Source: Nemania diffusa (taxonomy: Eukaryota > Ascomycota > Sordariomycetes > Xylariales > Xylariaceae). Taken from it: 64,000 bases of DNA. The position numbers were made by a program, and so were the translations under genes. Shown one piece after another: positions 32,871 to 43,623 of the stretch (its first letter is position 1; each line of letters starts with the position of its first letter). Under the pieces are notes generated by a model. It saw nothing but the letters and a program-made list of their open reading frames with translations. It was not told where the DNA came from and made no database searches. The stretch is taken from assembly GCA_038501195.1 (NCBI GenBank), contig JBBPUQ010000002.1, positions 3,162,001 to 3,226,000 on the forward strand. Reading direction: 5' to 3'.

Positions 32871-35800
32871 CTACTCTATTCTCCGCCTCTTGGATGCGAA
32901 ACGTCTTAGTCTTCTCGCCGTCTCCTCTTCTTTCGAGATATTTTTATCGCTAAAGAGCGCTACAATACCACGATTCTCTCTTCCAACAGCTATATCAATC
33001 GGCGTCCGGAGCTGCGCATCCTCTAGTCGGGGATCTAAGCCTGTCTCCTGCATAAGCTTCATGAACGTCTTCTCGCTGTCTTCTCGCTGGTTTCTCTCCC
33101 ACGTCGACCCGGTGGACTCAATCTTCCTGGCCGCAATGACGTGGAGTAACCCGGAGCCTTCATTGTTCCTCGTCTTCCAGTCGGCATTGAAGCTATTGAA
33201 CATATCCCAGATCTCACCGCTATCATGACCAATAAGATCTTCTGGACCACATTCGCTTTTTATGCAAAATTGGCCTTCCCATCGGACCCCGTCCTTCCAT
33301 TTGTCTTCGCTTTTCCACCCTGTTGCCATGAAAATATGCACTGGCGTTTCCCCGCGATGATTCCGGGCGTTGATTTCAAGTCCTCGCTCTAGCAAGCCTT
33401 TGAAAAAAAGCGCTGCCTTCGCAGCTGCAGGCTTTCTCCCGATGATTAGGCGTGCACAATGATGAAGAGCTGTATTGCCATTGGGATCTGGCTCGCTAGG
33501 ATCCGCGCCTTTCTCGATCAAGTACTGTATCGCAACCATCTGATCAGACTGTAGAGCTAGATGTAGGGGCTTGTATCCTGCTCTGTCTGCTATATGAATC
33601 AAGGAAGGGTTGACAGCAACGAGTTTAGCTAGAAGATCAGCGTGAATGACACCGAATTGTTCGTCTTCAAATGTGCAGAGCCAGTGAAGGGCACTTCTCC
33701 CCATATCATCTAATGCGTCAACAACAGCCCCACGCTCCAGCAATGCCAAGGCAGTTTGAGGGTGAGGGGTGCTACGTAAGTTCTGAACTGGGGTTCTCCA
33801 TCCGTGTAATGGAAGGGAAGGCACACAGGCTGAGATTAAAGCCGTCCGTCCATCTTTCCCCTTGCACTCGAGGTTAAGCTCCTCGACTTCTAGAAGAGGG
33901 CCTATAATATGGTGCTCCTCAATACACGCTTGAAGGATGTGACGTCCATCATCATACAGTTTAAGGGGGTCCGCGCCGTACTCTAACAGAGCCTCCGTTA
34001 CCGCATACTTTCGGGTCGTCAGGTCGTCATTATCTGTCTCTTTTGGGGCAACACTATGGAGCGGATATTTTCCGTCCTTGGATAGCGAGTTGGCGTTCGC
34101 CCCCATCCTGAGCAAGTGCCTTACCATAGATGGATCCATTCTCTCCGTTATCGCATGTTCCAATGCACGCGGACTCTGACATAAGTCTGCGCCATGCTCG
34201 AGGAGCAACTGGGTAACTCGAGCATCGTCCGACATCTCTAAGCAGGATCGCCTAGAGCCATCACGTCTTAATTCATTTTCGTTAGGGTCACATCCGTTCT
34301 CAAGGAGAATTCGAATTGTCGCTTCTTTCCAAAATCCTCGCGGGGGAGTTGAGCTGATTGTATATAACAAATATGTCTTCCCTGGTGTATTGAGGAGTGT
34401 CGCATCTGTGACAAGGGACAAAACATACCGGAGCGCTTCAATTTGCCAAAAATGATTTCCCAAGGCAAGAGAATGTATCGACGTTGACATTCTGTTCACA
34501 TCTAATCCGTTTGTCTCAATGAGCGTCTTGATCACGTGAAGGTTGGGTACTTCGCTAGTGCAAGCTGTAGCAAGCAGGTCATATAGATTGACGTTTTTCT
34601 TCGTTTCATTCTGAGCCTCAGTGTAAAAAGCATCATTCTGAGAAAGGTGTGTTAATGAATCCGAAGCACTTTCTTGGGGTAGAGCTTGAAGACTCTGCGC
34701 TGCTTTCGGTTTCGCCATATCTTCCTCATCTGGCGACTCAATTCTCGTGTGGTAAGCTGTTGTCACACCGAGGCGTAATAGCTCTCTCACCAGAATCGGT
34801 GAGTCATGAACTAACGCCAGATCCATCGCCGTAACCGATGATACGTCCTCATTTGTGGCTCTCGTTTCTTGGTCCGCTCCAGCTCCTATCAAAAGACTTA
34901 AGATATCGGCTGTTCTGTCTTCAAGGAAAGGTTTCGGCCGATGGTGCTCATAGAACATCCACATATTGTCCAAGGTGGACAAACCATCTTCCTTTACGGG
35001 GACTGTCGGTTTCCACGATTTCCATTCTAGGTGCCCCTCCGCGAGAGCATGGAGTGGTGTCCGGTCATTTGCGTCACGGCGGCACGGGTCGGCGGCATGC
35101 GAGAGTAGATATCTGATACTTTCTAGACATCTGGAGCGGCAAGCGTAGTGAAGGGGAGAGCTTCGAGTCTCATTATGAGTTGACTGATTCACGAACTGAT
35201 CGAGAACATTACGCTCCTTGTAGCAGGAGAGTAAAAGACCAACGACATTGGGCTTGCTTGCTATACATGCGATGTGCAGAGGAGATAAACCCTCGGTTGT
35301 TAAACATTCTGGATTTGCTCCAGCCTGAAGTAACTTGCCTACCGTGAACTCGGATGTATGCGCGGCGTGATGGAGAGGTGTGACACCATAGATATTCGTG
35401 ACATTTGGGTCGGATAACCCGAATATAGGCTCCCTTAGTATGCGGTCAATCCAATTTTCTCGGCCTCGAGCTGTATTCAGCCAGCTCGCGAGATGTAGGA
35501 CAGTTTGACCATTCATCGTTGATTTTGTAGGTGGAACACCAAGTTCAACAAGCGAATTGATGAATTGCATCCCATTATTGAGCTCGTTACCGAAAACCCT
35601 CACCGCTAGGTGAATAGGCGTGCATCCTTCATCATCCTGTAGAGTAGGGTCCACCCCTGACATTACAAGATGAGAAAGCCAGCTTACATCAACTCTGTTT
35701 CTAGCAGCGTGATGAAGTAGTGTACTCCCATCTCTCTTTCTTAGTGTTGGATTTGCACCTAAACGAATGAACTGATGGAAGATATCTAGGCTCGCGTTAT

Positions 35801-38800
35801 TTGAGGCTATCACCTTCCATAAGATCGTTTCACCTTGGGCATCGCAAGCGTTGATATCCATACCATTTTGAACCATAGCTTCTAGAATTTTTTCACCGTC
35901 TTCCCTTCGTGGGAATTCATATTTTGGGATCTTGTAGGCAAAAAGCGGGATGAGGCCGAGATTGTTTGTCCTGCCAAAATCTTCGCTGGAGCTAACCAGA
36001 CTTAGAAGAAAGGGAATGTTATATGCCTTAAACTTACTCAGGCTCATGAAAACCATATGTAAGGCAGTATTACCATCATTTGAACAAAGGCTGATATTAG
36101 CACCATTCTGGATTAGCTTTGTGAACACCTCAACATTTGGCTTGGGCACGTCGGATAGTGCCTTGGGGCTGAGCAAGGTTAAAAGGGGCGATTGACCGGT
36201 AACATCGGTGGCGTTGACATCCGCACCTCCAGCGACTAAGATGTCTATGAGGCCTGGCTGCTCGGGGTTGGCAAAATGAATGCAGTTGCGGCCAAGCCTT
36301 GATCTCGCATTTGGATCCGCACCCACTCCAAGTAGCAATTTCACCAGGACTTCATGTGTTTCCTGGTAAAACCATGACCCAAACCCGCAATCATCGTCTT
36401 GCTTTCGTACCGCGTAATGTAAGGCCGTGAGATCGCCTTCTTGGTTTGCTATACTGGTGCGCCATTTATAATCATGTACGTTGTTCGCTCTTGCGTTGAC
36501 CTGAGCTCCATAAGAAACCAGGGTCTCGAGACACTGACGAGCCCTGTTGATACCTTTATCTCCAGATATGCTTGGTAATTTGAAATACCCAGCAAAAGCA
36601 TGAATCGGTGTTGGACCCCCGGGGCAATCAAGAGGCTGGGTCATAATATTGTCGTCTTCACGGGTGAGATTCATTCCGCATCTCCTATTTGGATCTGCGC
36701 CGTACCTTAGCAGCACCTGTATGGCTTCCAGATCACAACTTTCTGCAGCTTGGAATAACTTTGTCCTTCCGCGGTAGTAGCTGTTCACATTGGCGTTTCC
36801 AATTTTCAAAACCTTTTCGATATGATCCGCGTTAGCAGCCCAATGGAGACACCGATCAGCTTGGGATGTGGGTACTAGGGGAAGAAAGATATCTAAGATA
36901 GTGCTATGCCCGGATTCGAAGGCATACTGAAGAGCGGTTCTACTCTTACCGTATCTACGTGAGGGGGTTCCCTTCGCTTTTTGAGATAGCGGACTAATAC
37001 CGGCATCAAGCAGAAGCTTAGCAACATCCACGTGCCCTCGACATGCAGCATATTGCATTGGTGTCAGGCAGCTTTCACTGTCCGAGTCCGGTGTGGCGCC
37101 CTGTCTCAAGAGATATCTAACGATTTGCGAGTGTCCTCTCTCGGCGGCATAGGAAAGTGGGCTTCGACCGTGTGAATCAGGAGCATCTATAAGACTATGA
37201 TGATTGGTACATAAGTGCTCAACATAGGCTGGCCAATTCTCGAGGCTGGCTATGTGGACAGCATTGAGCATGTTACCTTGGTATGATCTCCAGTTGCCGT
37301 AAGCCCATGCAGTAAATGCCGATTTTCCCGGGACAAAAAAAGCATCGAGGGCGCTCACAACATCTGGATGCCCGTCGCCAGCTTTGCTAATATGGTGAGA
37401 TAAGTTGAGTATGGCATAGTGCAATAGGGGATAGTCTAATGATAGGTCCTGCAACATTTGTTTGCGTCTTTCTGAGTCGTTGTAAGCCCCCCTATGGTTG
37501 TATTGAGGCGTTCGGCCCGAGGCATTGCGTCTCGTGTCTAGTAATAGACATTGGTCCAAGTATTGTAGAGAAAGGACGGTAAGCATGGCGTGGGCTGTAA
37601 CCTCATCAAGGACGGGAAAGGAACCAGCACGCGAGGCACGAGTCTCGTCATGGAGGAATTCGGTAAATGAGTGATGGATGATGCTTACAGTCTCGTCGTC
37701 GAGGATTTCTAGCAATCGACCGCAACTTGCTCGTACAAGTGATTTTCCCTCCCTCAAATCCCCAGATCCAATCATGCGCGCCACTAGGGAGCCCAATTCG
37801 ATTAGCCTAAGAGGCCTGCTAGCATGAGTTACGCACCTGAGAATGCAAGCCTGTTGTTCCGTGTCGACTCCACTGCGTCTTGAGTGCTCTTTGAGCATCC
37901 CCTCATACACATCTATGAGATTATGCGGTAGCCGGTCTAAGCTGTCTGGTAGGGTTTCTTCTGTGATACGACCAGTCTGGAGACCTTCAGCCAGAGTGTC
38001 TGTCATCAACCGTGCATGCAGAAATAGCCCTCGGGCTCGCTCGCAGATGGCCTGTTTCACCTTGTCTTCCGTCTCGGGACTTAACATTGCATCGAGGCTG
38101 CTAATAGAAACGGTAACATACTTGGCAACATCTGGGTATGTACTGGTTGGGTCTAGTCTGACATGCGGCACCTGCAGAACTCGCATAGTCTCTTCAATCC
38201 TCGGAATTGGTCGGCTGGTGAAAAGTACTTTTACCCTCGAGCCCTCGCCATTTCCCAGCTGGGCTAATCGATCAATGATGGGGAAATCTTGGTCGTCCAT
38301 CTCATCCAGAGCATCGACAACAACATAAACCTTCTCCAAGCCGTGTACAGAGTCTATTAGAGCGTCTAGAAGAAGGCCGTGCTCGTTACCTTCTACGCGA
38401 CTCGACTCGCGAAGCACATCAAGTCTTGATATGAGAGACTGGCTGTATGGTAGCAATTGGGAAGCGAAGTCGCGAATCAAGTACCTTGCGCTGTGATTCT
38501 TCTCGACAATCTGCCGAAAGAAGAAAAAGAGCACCGGGACATCTGGCTCAGCTTCTTGCAGTTGGCGAATAGCACTAGCAGCCAAGACCGACTTTCCAGA
38601 CCCGGCTACACCTCTGACGGCCAGACAATTGGGCTTACCCGGAGTGGTCCATGCTTGGAAAGCAGACGATTCGCGGAGCCACGAACCAGTGCCCGGTACG
38701 TGAGAGTGCAGATGTTTCATGAACTCGTTGCCCGGGGAGAGGTAGTCGGTGGGCTGAAGCCACTGCTGAACCGCCGAGATCTGTTTCTGCACCGAAGGAG

Positions 38801-38972
38801 CAGCGGAATCGGCAATCTGCGCAGGCACGGCATGTCTAAAAACAACCTCATAATCGTGCTCGAGCTCGAGGTCGTCGATATCGGGCCCAAGACCCTTACC
38901 TTGTTTATTTGCGTCCATGTGGATAGAGCGTGATTGCGATTTTCTATTGCTCCTAACAACGTAGTATACCAA
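32871..38972 (-). CDS. NACHT-ankyrin NLR-like STAND protein
   Basis: A single uninterrupted frame of 2033 residues. Seen: a short N-terminal region (about 1-65); a linker with the fungal pre-NACHT pattern QQWLQPTDYLSPGNEF and GTGSWL; Walker A GVAGSGKS at 121-128; Walker B VYVVVDALDE near 215-224; a sensor-type motif VLFTSRP near 249-255; and a winged-helix-like block LPHNLIDVYEGML...RPLRLIEL (349-393). From about residue 600 to 2000 there are roughly 30 ankyrin-like repeats (GxTPLHxAA patterns), then a basic tail RRLRRFASKRRRIE. Fungal proteins of this layout act in non-self recognition and programmed cell death, by analogy with characterised NLRs such as HET-E. No HeLo, HET, PNP-like or lipase N-terminal effector is visible. 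Met19 is an alternative start. It lies 1.1 kb from the transposon island. Confidence 0.9.
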   Translation of the reverse strand: MVYYVVRSNRKSQSRSIHMDANKQGKGLGPDIDDLELEHDYEVVFRHAVPAQIADSAAPSVQKQISAVQQWLQPTDYLSPGNEFMKHLHSHVPGTGSWLRESSAFQAWTTPGKPNCLAVRGVAGSGKSVLAASAIRQLQEAEPDVPVLFFFFRQIVEKNHSARYLIRDFASQLLPYSQSLISRLDVLRESSRVEGNEHGLLLDALIDSVHGLEKVYVVVDALDEMDDQDFPIIDRLAQLGNGEGSRVKVLFTSRPIPRIEETMRVLQVPHVRLDPTSTYPDVAKYVTVSISSLDAMLSPETEDKVKQAICERARGLFLHARLMTDTLAEGLQTGRITEETLPDSLDRLPHNLIDVYEGMLKEHSRRSGVDTEQQACILRCVTHASRPLRLIELGSLVARMIGSGDLREGKSLVRASCGRLLEILDDETVSIIHHSFTEFLHDETRASRAGSFPVLDEVTAHAMLTVLSLQYLDQCLLLDTRRNASGRTPQYNHRGAYNDSERRKQMLQDLSLDYPLLHYAILNLSHHISKAGDGHPDVVSALDAFFVPGKSAFTAWAYGNWRSYQGNMLNAVHIASLENWPAYVEHLCTNHHSLIDAPDSHGRSPLSYAAERGHSQIVRYLLRQGATPDSDSESCLTPMQYAACRGHVDVAKLLLDAGISPLSQKAKGTPSRRYGKSRTALQYAFESGHSTILDIFLPLVPTSQADRCLHWAANADHIEKVLKIGNANVNSYYRGRTKLFQAAESCDLEAIQVLLRYGADPNRRCGMNLTREDDNIMTQPLDCPGGPTPIHAFAGYFKLPSISGDKGINRARQCLETLVSYGAQVNARANNVHDYKWRTSIANQEGDLTALHYAVRKQDDDCGFGSWFYQETHEVLVKLLLGVGADPNARSRLGRNCIHFANPEQPGLIDILVAGGADVNATDVTGQSPLLTLLSPKALSDVPKPNVEVFTKLIQNGANISLCSNDGNTALHMVFMSLSKFKAYNIPFLLSLVSSSEDFGRTNNLGLIPLFAYKIPKYEFPRREDGEKILEAMVQNGMDINACDAQGETILWKVIASNNASLDIFHQFIRLGANPTLRKRDGSTLLHHAARNRVDVSWLSHLVMSGVDPTLQDDEGCTPIHLAVRVFGNELNNGMQFINSLVELGVPPTKSTMNGQTVLHLASWLNTARGRENWIDRILREPIFGLSDPNVTNIYGVTPLHHAAHTSEFTVGKLLQAGANPECLTTEGLSPLHIACIASKPNVVGLLLSCYKERNVLDQFVNQSTHNETRSSPLHYACRSRCLESIRYLLSHAADPCRRDANDRTPLHALAEGHLEWKSWKPTVPVKEDGLSTLDNMWMFYEHHRPKPFLEDRTADILSLLIGAGADQETRATNEDVSSVTAMDLALVHDSPILVRELLRLGVTTAYHTRIESPDEEDMAKPKAAQSLQALPQESASDSLTHLSQNDAFYTEAQNETKKNVNLYDLLATACTSEVPNLHVIKTLIETNGLDVNRMSTSIHSLALGNHFWQIEALRYVLSLVTDATLLNTPGKTYLLYTISSTPPRGFWKEATIRILLENGCDPNENELRRDGSRRSCLEMSDDARVTQLLLEHGADLCQSPRALEHAITERMDPSMVRHLLRMGANANSLSKDGKYPLHSVAPKETDNDDLTTRKYAVTEALLEYGADPLKLYDDGRHILQACIEEHHIIGPLLEVEELNLECKGKDGRTALISACVPSLPLHGWRTPVQNLRSTPHPQTALALLERGAVVDALDDMGRSALHWLCTFEDEQFGVIHADLLAKLVAVNPSLIHIADRAGYKPLHLALQSDQMVAIQYLIEKGADPSEPDPNGNTALHHCARLIIGRKPAAAKAALFFKGLLERGLEINARNHRGETPVHIFMATGWKSEDKWKDGVRWEGQFCIKSECGPEDLIGHDSGEIWDMFNSFNADWKTRNNEGSGLLHVIAARKIESTGSTWERNQREDSEKTFMKLMQETGLDPRLEDAQLRTPIDIAVGRENRGIVALFSDKNISKEEETARRLRRFASKRRRIE

Positions 38973-39998
38973 TTTGATGGGATGGCGTACCTACAACGAG
39001 ACAGAGCTTCATCGGCTTCGGCATGGGAAAGAGGAATATACTTATATGATATGTATATAAGTAGTGCCAAGTGCTGCCTGGGGAGGACAATGCAAATGAT
39101 GACTCCTCGCTAGATAGCTTCGGGCTACGTTAGGCTGCAGTCAATCATCGGAGCTCGGTAGCCAGTAGCCCTGGTGGTCAACTACCTAGATACACTTCTG
39201 TGACATGTTCCATGTTCACCTTAAGTAAACTTTGCCTATTAATAGAGTCTTAAGGCTTGTAAGATGGGGGGTTCTAGCGCTTCATCCCAGCCCCGGAGAT
39301 CTTTATCTGAAAGTGTTAGGGTCACTCTAACACATTGAGCTGGGCACCTGGAGGTACCAAGGTATGATTCCACTTTTGTGAATATAATTATCTTGTGAGT
39401 ATATTATTATGACGGGATATCTTCTATAATACGAGATAAAGGAGATCAAGGGAAAGAAAAACAGGGTGGAGTGGCAGAGTTGCGGCGTCGCGTGCTTGTC
39501 AGCACCAGAATGTCATGTAGGTCGGTAGACTTAGTAGTACAGTATACTCGACAGATACTGCACACTGTATTCAGCATAAAGCATCGCCACAACAAGTCGT
39601 ACGTACTTAGCCTGAGAGCGCCCCAGGCAAGCCCCACGTCCCGTCATCGCCAGCTATCCGGGTCTTCGTTGCACCTTCACTAACAAGGACGCATTCTTTG
39701 GCTTCTTGGATATCCTGCCGCCAACCTTCAAAACCACCATGGCTAGGTGAAAGCTTTCGTGTTTGATTATACAATATTTCGAATTCGCAAGTGGGGATTG
39801 AAGCCGGAGCTCCCGAACTTCCTCCAGATCCGGTCCCTCGCAGCTTATGTACACGACGTAGGGCGAGATACCTACATGTACTGGGCTTACCGACTTCACG
39901 GCAACAGCAGCATCAGCATCTAAGGCAGAACTTCAGCTGATCTACCTACGCCGACGGATAGACGACCGCCTGTTCCCTCGCCGACGTATCTCCCGACC
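38973..39998. other. Divergent intergenic region between NLR and Tvp38 genes
   Basis: About 1 kb expected to hold both promoters. Frames at 38717-39070, 39446-39683 and 39654-39899 show no domain. An extra 5' exon of the NLR gene could lie here but none could be placed. Confidence 0.35.
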
Positions 39999-41273
39999 AT
40001 GCCGTCCGACTACTCCTCAACAGCGCAGGCGCTGTCCCTCTCTCCCTCGCCCTCGCCGTCTCCCTTGCCCTCGCCGACATCACCTCACCACCTCTCTAAC
40101 CACACCGACCCACTCCCCCCATGGGCCCGCCAGGGCCCGGACAGCAGCGGCGATCTGTTCGGCGGCTCCCGTCTCCCCGGCACGCGGCGCCTCTCGACGC
40201 CCTACTCGCGCGGCCGCTCCAGCGGCGAGCACCACCAGCGCCCCCTCCGGCAGCGCCTCGTGGCGGGCGGCGTCTCGGCCGCGAACAAGCTGCTCAAGCT
40301 CGGCTACAGCCTGACGCCCCTGCAGCGCGTGCTCGCCGGCGTCGTCGGCGCCGCCCTGCTGGCGCTGGGCATCGTGTTCCTCGTGTTCTCGCACCGCATT
40401 TTCGCCGCCCTGCGCCCCGTCGCCGAGGGCTGGCGCGAGCTCCCGGGGGGCTGGGTCCTGCTCTTCCTGCTGTCCGCGGCCGCCTCGTTCCCGCCGCTCA
40501 TCGGCTACAGCACCACCGTGACCCTCGCCGGCTTCGTCTTCGGCTTCCCCCGCGGCTGGCCCATCATCGCCGCCGCCACCGTCGTCGGCTCCACCGCCTC
40601 CTTCGTCGCGAGCCGCACCGTCTTCAGCGCCTACGTCCAGCGCCTCGTCGGCGCCGACCGCCGCTTCGTCGCCCTCGGCCAGGTCCTGCGCCACGACGGC
40701 CTGCTCGTGCTCGTCGCCATCCGCTTCTGCCCCCTACCCTTCAGCTTGAGCAACGGCTTCCTCGCTACTATCCCCAGCATCTCCCCGGGGAGCTTCGCTC
40801 TCGCGACCGCGCTCTCCACACCAAAGCTCCTCATTCACGTCTTCATCGGTGACCGGCTCGCGCAGCTCGCCGACAGCGACGAGATGCCCACGAGCACTCG
40901 CCTCGCCAACTACTTGGGCATCCTCTTTGGTGGCGTTATTGGCATTACTGTCGGCTGGTTCGTTTACCAGCGGACGATGCGCCGTGCAAAGGAGCTCGCC
41001 TTAGAGGAGGCTGCGGCAACAGACGGCAATAGTGTTCTGCTTGCTGATGAGTTTGACTACAACGACGTTGAAGAGGGTGTACTGGGACCAGCACAGACGA
41101 GGCGGTCAGGAGAGAGTGATGCGGCGGCCCTGATGGACGACGACGATATCTCGCTTTGGGATACAACGGATAGCCCTCATGGGGCATATAGAGACGAAGA
41201 TGACCTCGATACAAGTACAGGTCCTAGTAGAGCAGACGGTGAATCTACGTCTAAGCCAAATGACAGGAAATAA
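39999..41273 (+). CDS. TVP38: Tvp38/TMEM64 family Golgi membrane protein (VTT domain)
   Basis: Predicted multi-pass membrane protein of the Golgi or endosomal system. One exon, 424 residues. The N-terminus (1-105) is cytosolic, Ser/Pro-rich with repeated SPSPSP. Membrane segments are seen near 111-131, 151-181, 187-203, 233-260, 266-282 and 303-322. The family signature is present: FPPLIGYSTTVTLAGFVFG at about 164-182, then IRFCPLPFSLSNGFLA at 241-256. The C-terminal 90 residues are acidic and cytosolic (LADEFDYNDVEEG, MDDDDISLWD). In yeast Tvp38 is a Tlg2-vesicle protein; VTT-domain relatives such as TMEM41B have lipid-scramblase activity, so a lipid role is plausible. The stretch 40100-40740 is exceptionally G+C-rich at third codon positions compared with the rest of the gene. 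The start Met is the first in frame. Confidence 0.9.
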   Translation: MPSDYSSTAQALSLSPSPSPSPLPSPTSPHHLSNHTDPLPPWARQGPDSSGDLFGGSRLPGTRRLSTPYSRGRSSGEHHQRPLRQRLVAGGVSAANKLLKLGYSLTPLQRVLAGVVGAALLALGIVFLVFSHRIFAALRPVAEGWRELPGGWVLLFLLSAAASFPPLIGYSTTVTLAGFVFGFPRGWPIIAAATVVGSTASFVASRTVFSAYVQRLVGADRRFVALGQVLRHDGLLVLVAIRFCPLPFSLSNGFLATIPSISPGSFALATALSTPKLLIHVFIGDRLAQLADSDEMPTSTRLANYLGILFGGVIGITVGWFVYQRTMRRAKELALEEAAATDGNSVLLADEFDYNDVEEGVLGPAQTRRSGESDAAALMDDDDISLWDTTDSPHGAYRDEDDLDTSTGPSRADGESTSKPNDRK

Positions 41274-41736
41274 ATAATTGGATCGGAACGATATATGGGG
41301 TAACAATTAGTAAGACGGCTTGGCATGGCGTTAGGAAGGGGGAAAGGATCGCATTAACAGCATCACTTGTTTGATTATGATGCTCTCTCTTGTACTCTGG
41401 GACGCGGTTATAGAAGTTATGTATTATTAGTCATGATTCTATCACTCATCGTGCTTGATATGTATATCGCAAAGCCTCACTACACTGCAGGGTATCGTGA
41501 GCCGTGTCTTGCTTGTTCTTTTACATAAGTGCCTCACAAACTTCCCAACTCCAAGCTGATGCAATTTAATAACGCCGCTAATGCCCGAAGAAACCCATGA
41601 AACCTACTTCGCCCGCTACAAAACCCTCGCAGGACATCAAAAATTCAAAGCATCAGTTTGCTATAAGCTCAATTGATGAGCTCCAATTAAAGCCCAATGG
41701 AGATGATATCTCTCCGTTACCGGGTGTGTCCAACTT
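41274..41736. other. Intergenic between convergent genes, no supported gene
   Basis: Shared 3' flank of the Tvp38 gene (plus) and the gene at 41737-43623 (minus). Nothing recognised. Confidence 0.4.
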
Positions 41737-43623
41737 CTACTGTTGTTGCGCCTGGAAATACTGCATGAACTGAATAGCTTGCTCCATGGGATAGCCAATA
41801 AATACTGGACCAGTGAAGACCATCTGCGGAGCTGTGCCCGGTTTTGATCGTGGTAGCTCTGCCGTGTTAAAGAAGGTAGGCTGAGGTATCGAAGTAGCAG
41901 CGGTTTGCGCTAGAGGGGCATGCTGAGCAGGAGTAAAAGGTTGGTTCAAAGGTGGAATATCCGCTAGTTGAATGGAATCCTTATCCTCGGGTTTGTGAGG
42001 TGTCGTGTCGTTCGTCATGGTGGCCAATTTGGTATGGTCGAATGGACATTTTCCAGTCTTCTGCCCTGGCGTTCCCATGTTGGGATTGGGAGACGGCATA
42101 TACACCGGAGCTGGTGGAGGAGATTCTGGTCGCTCCCGCGGTATACCCTGACTTGATTGTCCGTCTGAAAAGATTGGAACCGAGATACCCCAAGGTCGGC
42201 TGGGAGACTCGCCCACACGGACTTCCTTTAGCGGCCGGTCAAAGTGACTTCGTCTCTCTTCGTCTTCCTCGCCATCATCTAGAGCAGTATGATCGGGGTC
42301 ATCGGCGACGGTAGCGCTGACGGTATGCGCCCAGTCCTGCACTCTGTCGTTTGATCCCCTTTCTACGTCGCTTTGAGGTCGGGTATCCTGCTCAGGCAAC
42401 ATCGGCTGATGAATTTTACTAAGACCCTCGACCATACTGACGAGATTACCATACTTGGCATCTAGCTTTCTGATATGCTCTTCACTTTTCTGGTAGCGTC
42501 TGACACAGACCTCATGACTTCTAGGGACCTCATGCTTGTGCTTCTCAACATAATCTGCGATTTCCTCCGGGGAGTGTTGATCAAGATATCGGATAGGGCA
42601 TTTTGCTGCGGCAGGCTGAGAGGCCATCTCGTCATACATGGCGGCACATATCGGATCTTCATGTTGGGATGCAGGATCTGGGTTATTTCGATGCTCGTTA
42701 TCGGGTGGCTCTTGCTCGCCCGGCTGGGAAAAGGGACAGTCTAGACTCCCCTTTTTCCCTTCGACGGTAAAGTCCTGCTCGAGTATGGTGGACATGGAAG
42801 TCATGGTCGTGGGATCAAGACTGTCCCTGCTTCTGCTAGTCTGGCTACTCTTGCTGAAGTCGGTTAGGGAGGAAGCAACGCGTCTACCTTCGCGGATGAT
42901 CACGGCAATTTGATGTTTAGAATCGGAGGTCTTGCGTTTAGGGAGTGGAACAAAATTTGTATTTGCTAGTGATGAATTGTGTAATTCAGGTGGGACCTGC
43001 AGGTTCACCAATGTCTCTGATACTTCAGGCGCAGCGGCAGCATACCTGTCGGCCAAGTACTGGAACTAAATGCGACTCTATGTCAGCGCCAACCGGGTTT
43101 CACCTCGAAGATGTGGAAAACAAAACCAAAAACAGTCCAACTTTAATAGGGAGGAAACGCGCGTAGGCTGCCAGAGTTCAGAAACTTTATGGTAAGGTGT
43201 CGGTCAGCGCTGCCTCGACGGCAACTCGCGATCTAGAGCTAAAGATAGTCTCATCATAAGAAGGCATATATAGGGCAAAGATAAAACAACGTAGGTGATT
43301 TTTTCCCCTTCAGGGTAAACAATGTCGCATGTCCCGCTTGGGCTGTGGCTACTTGCGTCGAGCATGGCAGTACAGCATACTAGATTGACCAAGCAACCGT
43401 AGTAGTAAATAGAGGTAGTAGGTAGTGATAGCAGAGTAGGGATGGCAGGGTTAGAGATTAGGCGATGTAGCAAAACATACCATACCTGTTCATGTGCATA
43501 TCGGAGCTTATGCTCCAATATGGTCTGTCTGTCGCTCAGATTCTGCACTTCATCGGCCAGAGCATTGAAAGACTCAACCAAAGTCTGCGTCAGAAGCTGA
43601 GTGTTCATGCCTGTCACATCCAT
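41737..43623 (-). CDS. Conserved hypothetical protein with CPF/CPI motifs and coiled coil
   Basis: Exon 1 (43623-43486) starts MDVTGMNTQLLTQTLVES and encodes a heptad-like coiled-coil stretch (ALADEVQNLSDRQTILEHKL). Exon 2 (43065-41737) begins FQYLADRYAAAAPEV. Donor GTATGG and acceptor TAG are both phase 0. The intron is 420 nt, several times longer than others here. About 488 residues in all. Three short Cys-Pro motifs stand out (LDCPFSQ, AKCPIRYL, GKCPFDHT). The best conserved-looking block is EIADYVEKHKHEVPRSHEVC followed by VRRYQKSEEHIRKLDAKYGN. The rest is Pro/Ser-rich and acidic, probably disordered, and the C-terminus ends in a Gln-rich tail. I do not recognise a functional family. The paired Cys-Pro-Phe motifs could bind metal, but this is speculation. 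Confidence 0.65.

Noticed and set aside
40080..40694. Long opposite-strand and alternative frames within the Tvp38 gene
   Set aside because: Shadows created by extreme GC at third positions; the plus-strand 424-residue frame has family motifs and membrane helices.
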